A DNA stretch of 33,816 nt from JAHIYG01 sp041306075. GTDB taxonomy: Archaea; Altiarchaeota; Altiarchaeia; IMC4; SCGC-AAA252-I15. Below the pieces are notes generated by a model that worked only from the letters and a program-made list of their open reading frames with translations, searched no databases and was not told the DNA's origin. Location: the NCBI GenBank assembly GCA_041306075.1, contig JBFYKH010000026.1, positions 1-33,816 of the forward strand, given 5' to 3'. A program made the position numbers and the translations under genes. Positions within the stretch are counted from its first letter, which is position 1, and every line of letters begins with the position of its first letter. Of this stretch, positions 28,886 to 33,816 are shown in pieces.

Positions 28886-30184
28886 ATGAGGACTCACTAC
28901 TCAAGCGAGGTCTCGGCCGCGCTCGACGGGAAGGCCGTTAGGCTCGCAGGCTGGGTGCATGAGGTACGCGACCTCGGGAAGCTCAAGTTCCTCGTCCTCA
29001 GGGACGGGACAGGGTTCGTGCAGGTTTGCGCCAAGGAGGGCGTCACAGAGCACGGAGTCCTCGACGCCATCAAGTCTCTCGCGAGGGAGAGCGTCGTGAC
29101 GGTGGACGGGACCGTGAAGGCGAGCCCGAAGGCGCCTGGCGGAGTGGAGGTGAACCCGACTAGGTTGGAGACGGTCGCCGTGTCGCAATCGCCCCTGCCG
29201 TTGGACGTGACCGGCAAGGTGGATGCGGACCTCGACACCCGCCTCAACAACAGGTTCATGGACGTCAGGAAGCCGGACGTCCTGGCAGTCTTCAGGATAC
29301 GCGCGAAGGTGCAGGAGGCGTACAGGGAGTACTTCACCGGGCGCGGGTTCACGGAAATCAACCCGCCGAGCATCATAGCGGCCGCGAGCGAGGGCGGCAC
29401 CAACCTCTTCCCGATAACCTACTTCGAGATGGAGGCGTTCCTCTGCCAGAGCCCGCAGCTCTACAAGCAGATGATGATGTCCACCGGCCTCGACCGGGTG
29501 TACATAACGATGCCGGTGTTCAGGGCGGAGCCCCACAACACCCCCCGCCACCTCAACGAGATATACATGCTCGACGCCGAGATGGCGTTCATCTCTGACG
29601 AGGAGGACGTGATGCGCGAGCTCGAGGGCGTCCTCTACCACATGCTCAGGAGGGTGGTGGAGGAGTGCCCGAGGGAGCTCGCGCTCCTGAAGAGGAGCAT
29701 TGAGGTGCCGAAGCTGCCCCTCAAAAGGGTCACCTACGACGAGGTCCTGAAGCTGCTTTGCGACAACGGAATCAAGCTGCACTGGGGCGACGACATACCA
29801 CCGGAGGGGGAGAGGAAGCTCCACGAGCTCATCAACGCGCCGTACTTCATCACCCGATGGCCGACGAAAATCAGGGCGTTCTACTCCAGGCCGATAGATG
29901 GGAGACCTGAGGTGTGCGGCGCCTTCGACCTTGATTATATGGGGCTTGAACTATCGTCAGGCGCGCAGAGGATACACGACCACGACCAGCTCGTCCAGGC
30001 GCTGCTCGACCGCGGCCTCGACCCCGACAACTTCGAATTCTACCTGAAGGCGTTCCGCTACGGGATGCCCCCCCACGGCGGATTCGGCCTCGGCGTCGAA
30101 CGGATAGTCACCTCAATCTGCGGCCTCAACAACGTCCGCGAATGCGTGCTGTGGCCGAGGGACAGGACAAGGATAGCGCCTTAG
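28886..30184 (+). CDS. aspS: Aspartyl-tRNA synthetase, predicted non-discriminating (Asp/Asn)
   Basis: A 432-residue class II archaeal-type AspRS. The OB-fold anticodon domain starts 'RTHYSSEVSAALDG...AGWVHEVRDLGKLKF'. The catalytic domain has 'NRFMDVRKPD', 'AASEGGTNLFP', motif 2 'FRAEPHNTPRHLNE' and motif 3 'GGFGLGVERI'. At the two positions known to set anticodon choice, the sequence has H25 (Trp in discriminating archaeal enzymes) and P84 (Lys in discriminating ones). That His/Pro pair marks enzymes that charge both tRNA-Asp and tRNA-Asn with Asp, so Asn-tRNA would be made by an amidotransferase (GatCAB). ATG at 28886. Identity is sure; non-discrimination is inference from aligned residues. 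Confidence 0.93.
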   Translation: MRTHYSSEVSAALDGKAVRLAGWVHEVRDLGKLKFLVLRDGTGFVQVCAKEGVTEHGVLDAIKSLARESVVTVDGTVKASPKAPGGVEVNPTRLETVAVSQSPLPLDVTGKVDADLDTRLNNRFMDVRKPDVLAVFRIRAKVQEAYREYFTGRGFTEINPPSIIAAASEGGTNLFPITYFEMEAFLCQSPQLYKQMMMSTGLDRVYITMPVFRAEPHNTPRHLNEIYMLDAEMAFISDEEDVMRELEGVLYHMLRRVVEECPRELALLKRSIEVPKLPLKRVTYDEVLKLLCDNGIKLHWGDDIPPEGERKLHELINAPYFITRWPTKIRAFYSRPIDGRPEVCGAFDLDYMGLELSSGAQRIHDHDQLVQALLDRGLDPDNFEFYLKAFRYGMPPHGGFGLGVERIVTSICGLNNVRECVLWPRDRTRIAP

Positions 30185-30192
30185 AATCGCGT

Positions 30193-30906
30193 TCAGTTGT
30201 TCTGGTTTCTGTGCATTATCTCCCCGGCCCTCCTTAGGATTGCGGACTGCACCCGGGCGACGTCGGTGTCCTGGCGCTCCCGCTTCAGGGCCTCGTTCAT
30301 GACGAGGAGGGCTATGGCCAGCTCCCCCTCCCCCAGCCGCCGGGTGATGCCCGCCGCCTCCTCCGCCGAGTGGGCTGAGAGCATATGGACCAGGTTCTCC
30401 GTCATCGGGAACCTAGGGGCGTCCAGGGAGAGTATCCTTCGGCAGGCTTCGCTGTACGGCTCCTCTTTGCGGCCGGTCAGTTGCGCGAGCCTCTTCTGGG
30501 CTGGGATTAGGAGGGCGTCCATCGCGTCCGCAGCCCCCTTGAAGTCCGAGACGCTCAGGTAGTTGGCGGCTATCGGCTTCGCGGCCATCATCACGAGACC
30601 CACCTCGTCGACGTCGTCCATCTCGGACACGTCCTTGACCGTCAGGTCGTGCACCATCCTCCCGGAGACCATCACGTACCTCGACAATGTGACGCCGGCG
30701 GGATTGGGCGTCGCGGAGCTCACCTTGTATGCCAGGGGGACGCCGGACCTGCCCTTGGAGATGAAGAGCGTCAGTGGCCTGGGTTCGCCCCCTCCGACCG
30801 CGAATTTTATCGGGAATGTGGTCAGCGGCTTCGGCTCCTCGAACTCGACGTCGTACACTTTCCCCTGCTCGAGCATCCTCGCGTTGACCTGACGGCTCCT
30901 CGCCAT
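30193..30906 (-). CDS. Conserved-looking hypothetical cytoplasmic protein
   Basis: A 237-residue protein I do not recognise. No signal peptide or membrane segment is present. The first ~110 residues are beta-rich ('VYDVEFEEPKPLTTFPIKFAVGG', 'LTLFISKGRSGVPLAYKVSS', 'YVMVSGRMVHDLTVKDVS'). The remainder is helical and charged ('AADAMDALLIPAQKRLAQLTG', 'LAIALLVMNEALKRE'). ATG at 30906 lies 26 nt from a clear TATA-like box. It converges on aspS with an 8-bp gap. It may bind nucleic acid or protein, but nothing in the sequence decides this. Base composition and codons match the neighbours, so it is probably a native gene. Confidence 0.65.
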   Translation of the reverse strand: MARSRQVNARMLEQGKVYDVEFEEPKPLTTFPIKFAVGGGEPRPLTLFISKGRSGVPLAYKVSSATPNPAGVTLSRYVMVSGRMVHDLTVKDVSEMDDVDEVGLVMMAAKPIAANYLSVSDFKGAADAMDALLIPAQKRLAQLTGRKEEPYSEACRRILSLDAPRFPMTENLVHMLSAHSAEEAAGITRRLGEGELAIALLVMNEALKRERQDTDVARVQSAILRRAGEIMHRNQNN

Positions 30907-30928
30907 GGTAAATACCGCTGAACGCGGG

Positions 30929-30936
30929 TATTTATA
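30929..30936 (-). promoter_or_regulatory. TATA-like box for the 30906 gene
   Basis: On the minus strand this reads TATAAATA within GGCGTATAAATACCC, centred about 26 nt before ATG at 30906. This is one of the best TATA matches in the window and implies a leaderless message independent of pabC. Confidence 0.6.
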
Positions 30937-30954
30937 CGCCAGACGACGCAGGCC

Positions 30955-31815
30955 TCATCCGCATTCCTTCCTTATCAGCTGCCGGTAGCTCTCCTTCAGC
31001 AGCCTCGTGACATGGCCCGGCCTGCCGTCGCCTATCTTCCCGCCGTCTATCTCCGTCACCGGGACGACGCCCATTATGGAGCTCGTCTTGAAGGCCTCGT
31101 CCGCGCCCTTCAGACCATCTGCGGTGATGTCCCGCTCCTCGAACGGGACGCCCGCTTGGCGCGCCACCTCGATTACCGCCTCCCTCGTGACGCCCGGGAG
31201 GAGCCCCGCGTCCACTGGCGGCGTTATGAGAACCCCCCCGGAGACTGCGAAGATGTTCGCGGTCGGGCACTCCGTCACAAAGCCCTTCTCGTTCAACAGG
31301 ACGACGTCGTCGACCCCGAGCGCCTCGGCCTCCTGTTTAGCCAGCGCATTCACGAGGTAGTTGGTCGACTTTATCCTCATCCTCGGGTCCCGGGAGTAGA
31401 CGCTGTATTCCCGGCTGACCGCGAGCCTGACGCCGCCCGGCTTCCCGTCCCACGCGCCGGCTGGCAGGCCCCTCGCCAACACTATGACGGAGGGCTTCAT
31501 CCCACCGGTGAAACTCATCCTCGGCTCCCCGGCCCCCCGGGTCACCGTAAGCCGCACGTAGGCGTCGGCGAATCTGTTCGCTTCCAGGGTCGAGTCGACC
31601 ATGCCCGCGAGTTCGCGGTCTGCCCACTGCAGCGGCATATGGACCGCCGAGGCGGCGCCCCTCAGCCTCGACAGATGCCTCCCCGGCCGGAACACCCTAC
31701 CATCCACGACCAGCATCGTCTCGAATATCCCGTAACCGTACAGGAGGCCGCCGTCGAGGACGCTGACCAGGGCGTCGCCTTCGTCTACCAGTATGCCGTT
31801 GACGCAAGCCTTCAT
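30955..31815 (-). CDS. pabC: Aminodeoxychorismate lyase (PLP fold-type IV)
   Basis: A 286-residue fold-type IV PLP enzyme. It starts 'CVNGILVDEGDALVSVLDGGLLYGYGIFET', the class IV signature, and has the PLP lysine K149 in 'RMRIKSTNYLVNALAK', 'DDVVLLNEKGFVTECPTANIFAV' and 'LLPGVTREAVIEVA'. By sequence alone it could be a branched-chain or D-amino-acid aminotransferase. The pabB gene ending 4 bp upstream on the same strand makes 4-amino-4-deoxychorismate lyase (pyruvate release to give p-aminobenzoate) the best call. ATG at 31815. Function rests largely on this pairing. Confidence 0.78.
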   Translation of the reverse strand: MKACVNGILVDEGDALVSVLDGGLLYGYGIFETMLVVDGRVFRPGRHLSRLRGAASAVHMPLQWADRELAGMVDSTLEANRFADAYVRLTVTRGAGEPRMSFTGGMKPSVIVLARGLPAGAWDGKPGGVRLAVSREYSVYSRDPRMRIKSTNYLVNALAKQEAEALGVDDVVLLNEKGFVTECPTANIFAVSGGVLITPPVDAGLLPGVTREAVIEVARQAGVPFEERDITADGLKGADEAFKTSSIMGVVPVTEIDGGKIGDGRPGHVTRLLKESYRQLIRKECG

Positions 31816-31819
31816 TCTC

Positions 31820-33217
31820 CTAGACTATTATGCCCAATGATTGAAATATGGCCCTGCCCTTGTCGAGGGTCTCCTCGTACTCGCTCTCCCCCTCAGAGTC
31901 GGCCACGATTCCGCCGCCGACGCTGAAGAACACCCCGCCCCCCCGGCACACCATCGTCCTGATGGCTATATTCAGGTCCATCCTCCCGTTGAACCCGAGG
32001 TAGCCGACCGAGCCCGTGTACAGGCCGCGGGCGACGGGCTCCAATTCGTCGATTATCTCCATCGACCTCACCTTCGGCGCCCCGGTTATCGAGCCACCCG
32101 GGAAACACGCCCTCACGGAGTCGACGAGCGACACGCCGTCCCTGAGCCTGCCCTCCACCGTGGAGACGAGGTGGTGGACCGTCGCATACGACTCCAGCGC
32201 CTCGAATTCCGGCACCCTCACGCTCCCCCACTCAGAGACCCTCCCGAGGTCGTTCCGCTCCAGGTCGACTATCATCACGTGCTCGGCCCCGTCCTTAGCG
32301 CTCGAGCGGAGTTCCAGGGCGAGCCTGAGGTCGGCTGCGTCATCCTTCCCCCTCGGCCGCGTCCCCTTGATAGGCCTCGTCTCAATCCTCCTCCCGGAGA
32401 CCTCCAGGAACCTCTCCGGGGATGAGGAGAGGACCGCCGTCTCGCCGAAGCCGAGGTATGCCGAGAAGGGGGCGGGATTCATCGTGCGCAGCCGCTTGTA
32501 CAGCTGCCACGGCTCGGAGACTGCCTCCACGGAAAAACGCTGGGAGATGTTGACCTGGTACGTGTCCCCAGAGCGGATGTAATCCTTAACCCTGCCGACC
32601 GCGGCAAGATACCCGGCCTTCGTGAAGCTCGAATCGTAACCGGAGGGGTGGGGCGGCGCCTCGAGTAGTGCCTGCGGCGCCCTGTTGAACGATTCCCTCA
32701 GACGCTTGAGGCCCGCAGCGCATTCATCGTCATCGGCCCCGGAAGACACCAGCCATACCCGCCCCTCAAGGTTGTCGAAGACTGCCGCGCTCCTGTAGAA
32801 TCCGACTTCCATGTCGGGGGCCCCCGTATCGTCCGCCCTCGTCTCCACCCCGGCCGTGAACCTGGAGAGCCCGTAGCCGAGGTAACCCACCGCCCCGCCG
32901 GCGAACGGTAGGGGACCAGAATAGTCAAGCCTGGCAGAGGACAGGATTTCGTCGAGCTTCTTCAGCGGGTCGCATGTGTAGTATGCCACGGACCCGTCCG
33001 ATTCGACCTCGACTGCGAGGCCCCGGCTCCTGAGCACGAGGTCTGGCCGGGACCCGATTATGGAGTAGCGCCCGAGGCGGGCGGGGTCGCATCCGCCGTC
33101 CAGGAAGAACGGGTGGTCCTCCCCGCGGAAGGCTTCGAAGAGCTCGCACGCCAGGTCTGAGCGGAATTCGTGAGTCGCCTCCTCGACAACCGCATGCAGA
33201 CGGACAGGACAGGCCAT
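31820..33217 (-). CDS. pabB: Aminodeoxychorismate synthase component I
   Basis: A 465-residue chorismate-binding enzyme. The N-terminal domain has 'FFLDGGCDPARLGRYSIIGS'. The C-terminal catalytic domain contains 'SGDTYQVNISQRF', 'NPAPFSAYLGF', 'SSSPERFL', 'ETRPIKGTRPRG' with K284, 'VDLERNDLGRV' and 'PGGSITGAPKVRSMEII'. The Lys in PIKGT is the residue that separates PabB from anthranilate synthase TrpE, which has Ala there. It aminates chorismate to aminodeoxychorismate, the first step to p-aminobenzoate and folate or methanopterin-type cofactors. The glutaminase PabA is not adjacent; ammonia or a distant PabA/TrpG may be used. ATG at 33217 is 108 bp from the divergent parvulin. Confidence 0.88.
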   Translation of the reverse strand: MACPVRLHAVVEEATHEFRSDLACELFEAFRGEDHPFFLDGGCDPARLGRYSIIGSRPDLVLRSRGLAVEVESDGSVAYYTCDPLKKLDEILSSARLDYSGPLPFAGGAVGYLGYGLSRFTAGVETRADDTGAPDMEVGFYRSAAVFDNLEGRVWLVSSGADDDECAAGLKRLRESFNRAPQALLEAPPHPSGYDSSFTKAGYLAAVGRVKDYIRSGDTYQVNISQRFSVEAVSEPWQLYKRLRTMNPAPFSAYLGFGETAVLSSSPERFLEVSGRRIETRPIKGTRPRGKDDAADLRLALELRSSAKDGAEHVMIVDLERNDLGRVSEWGSVRVPEFEALESYATVHHLVSTVEGRLRDGVSLVDSVRACFPGGSITGAPKVRSMEIIDELEPVARGLYTGSVGYLGFNGRMDLNIAIRTMVCRGGGVFFSVGGGIVADSEGESEYEETLDKGRAIFQSLGIIV

Positions 33218-33295
33218 GACATCATGCGCCGGTTTCCTGGAGGACGAGGCTGGAAACGGCCTGAAACAATGCCCAAGGAGTATACGCCGGGGAGA

Positions 33296-33304
33296 TTTAT
33301 ATAC
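33296..33304 (+). promoter_or_regulatory. TATA-like box for the parvulin gene
   Basis: TTTATATAC is centred about 26 nt before ATG at 33326, implying a leaderless message. In the rest of 33218-33325 I find no other convincing site; any pabB promoter on the opposite strand is weak. Confidence 0.55.
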
Positions 33305-33325
33305 AATGGCCGCTTATTCTCTCCC

Positions 33326-33610
33326 ATGGCAAGCCAGGTTCACGCGTCCCACATACTGGTGAAGACGCAGGAGGAGGCCCGGAGCATATTGAACGACCTG
33401 AAGGCCGGCAAGGTCAGCTTCGCGAAGGCCGCCGAGGACAAGTCCATGTGCCCCTCGGGCAGGCGCGGCGGCGACCTCGGTTGGTTCGCACGAGGCAGGA
33501 TGGTGCGTGAGTTCGAGAACGCCGCGTTCTCCCTGGATAAGGGGGAGGTCAGCGGGCTGGTCCGCACGGAGTTCGGCTGGCACATAATCAAATGCCTCGA
33601 GGCGAAGTAG
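33326..33610 (+). CDS. Parvulin-type peptidyl-prolyl cis-trans isomerase
   Basis: A 94-residue single-domain parvulin (PpiC/Pin1 type). It begins 'VHASHILVKTQEEARSIL', has 'FAKAAEDKSMCPSGRRGGDLGWFARGRMV' and 'EFENAAFSLDKGEVSGLVRTEFGWHIIK', with the two conserved histidines (H9 and H86) and the active-site Cys position (C42). No signal peptide, so it is cytoplasmic and catalyses proline isomerisation during folding. ATG at 33326 fits the TATA-box spacing; the frame runs upstream to 33170 without support. The last 34 bases lie inside the terminal inverted repeat, but the C-terminus 'IIKCLEAK' is normal for the family. Confidence 0.92.
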   Translation: MASQVHASHILVKTQEEARSILNDLKAGKVSFAKAAEDKSMCPSGRRGGDLGWFARGRMVREFENAAFSLDKGEVSGLVRTEFGWHIIKCLEAK

Positions 33611-33813
33611 CATGAAGAAGTGCAAACTGGACAGGGTCAGGCAGTGCAACCAGACCTGCATAGCCTACGACATCAAGACAGGCCAGTGCAGGCTCAGCCC
33701 GAAGGGGCCGCCCAAATGGAAGTAGGCTATGCAGGTCTGGTTGCACTGCCTGACCCTGTCCAGTTTGCACTTCTTCATGCTACTTCGCCTCGAGGCATTT
33801 GATTATGTGCCAG
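33577..33813. repeat. Perfect 92-bp inverted repeat at the window end
   Basis: Bases 33577-33668 are exactly reverse-complemented at 33722-33813, separated by 53 bp, and the window stops 3 bases later. The arm spans the parvulin 3' end and the start of the small Cys gene, so it copies coding sequence. A perfect coding palindrome at a sequence end is characteristic of a fold-back chimera in assembly or amplification. A real inverted duplication is possible but less likely. Confidence 0.9.
33612..33725 (+). CDS. Small Cys-containing protein (37 aa), end uncertain
   Basis: ATG at 33612, one base after the parvulin stop, opens a 37-codon frame (MKKCKLDRVRQCNQT then CIAYDIKTGQCRLSPKG) ending at TAG 33723-33725. 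Four cysteines (C4, C12, C16, C26) and high basic content suggest a small metal-binding protein. The last base of the final Lys codon and the stop codon fall in the right arm of the terminal inverted repeat (from 33722), so if the window end is a fold-back artefact the true C-terminus may differ. Family unknown. Confidence 0.5.
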   Translation: MKKCKLDRVRQCNQTCIAYDIKTGQCRLSPKGPPKWK

Positions 33814-33816
33814 AGA

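Noticed and set aside
33588..33802. Pair of near-identical small frames on opposite strands
   Set aside because: They arise solely from the 92-bp inverted repeat read from both sides.

Overview
The window reads as a GC-rich archaeal chromosome segment. It carries archaeal/eukaryal-type information genes: ribosomal proteins L44e, S27e and L21e, RNA polymerase subunit F (Rpb4-like), a GINS subunit, the clamp-loader small subunit, archease, DUF655, an archaeal-type AspRS and an archaellin. Codons ATA and AGG are heavily used, and many genes have a TATA-like box centred about 25-30 nt before the start codon, as expected for leaderless archaeal transcripts. The Cys-rich lipoproteins and the non-discriminating AspRS signature recall DPANN genomes (Micrarchaeota/Diapherotrites-like), but that placement is a low-confidence inference. 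Coding density is very high. No gap exceeds 300 bases; the largest are about 131 bp (28755-28885), 126 bp (16961-17086) and 108 bp (33218-33325). I see no tRNA, rRNA, CRISPR array or insertion sequence.

Region 1 (1-12503) is a surface-glycan island. A plus-strand block holds the tail of a probable sugar aminotransferase, a GT2 glycosyltransferase, an SDR epimerase and a sugar C-methyltransferase. It converges on a minus-strand block (10701 down to 3071) with two ArnE/ArnF-like small membrane proteins, a GMD/LegB-like 4,6-dehydratase, an Rmd-like reductase, a DPM1-type polyprenyl-phosphate sugar synthase, a UDP-glucuronate-epimerase-like SDR and two GT-C membrane glycosyltransferases. Divergent from it is a heptose operon: transaldolase, GmhA, GmhB. 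Together these suggest synthesis of unusual (heptose, 6-deoxy, amino or branched) sugars, loading onto polyprenyl phosphate, flipping, and transfer outside the cell.

Region 2 (12532-15374) is a replication/translation operon: a Lon-like AAA+ ATPase with a zinc ribbon and no protease domain, GINS, L44e, S27e and archease. Region 3 (15402-23790) mixes a small membrane protein, three secreted Cys-rich proteins, a phosphohexomutase, RfcS, an archaellin and a HEMTH metallopeptidase-like protein. Region 4 (23855-30184) is housekeeping: IleRS, L21e-RpoF-DUF655, a zinc-ribbon/KH protein and AspRS, with an unusual structured intergenic region before aspS. Region 5 (30193-33725) has an orphan protein, PabC, PabB, a parvulin and a 37-residue Cys protein. 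The last ~95 bases are a perfect inverted copy of 33577-33668, so the window end may be a fold-back assembly artefact.
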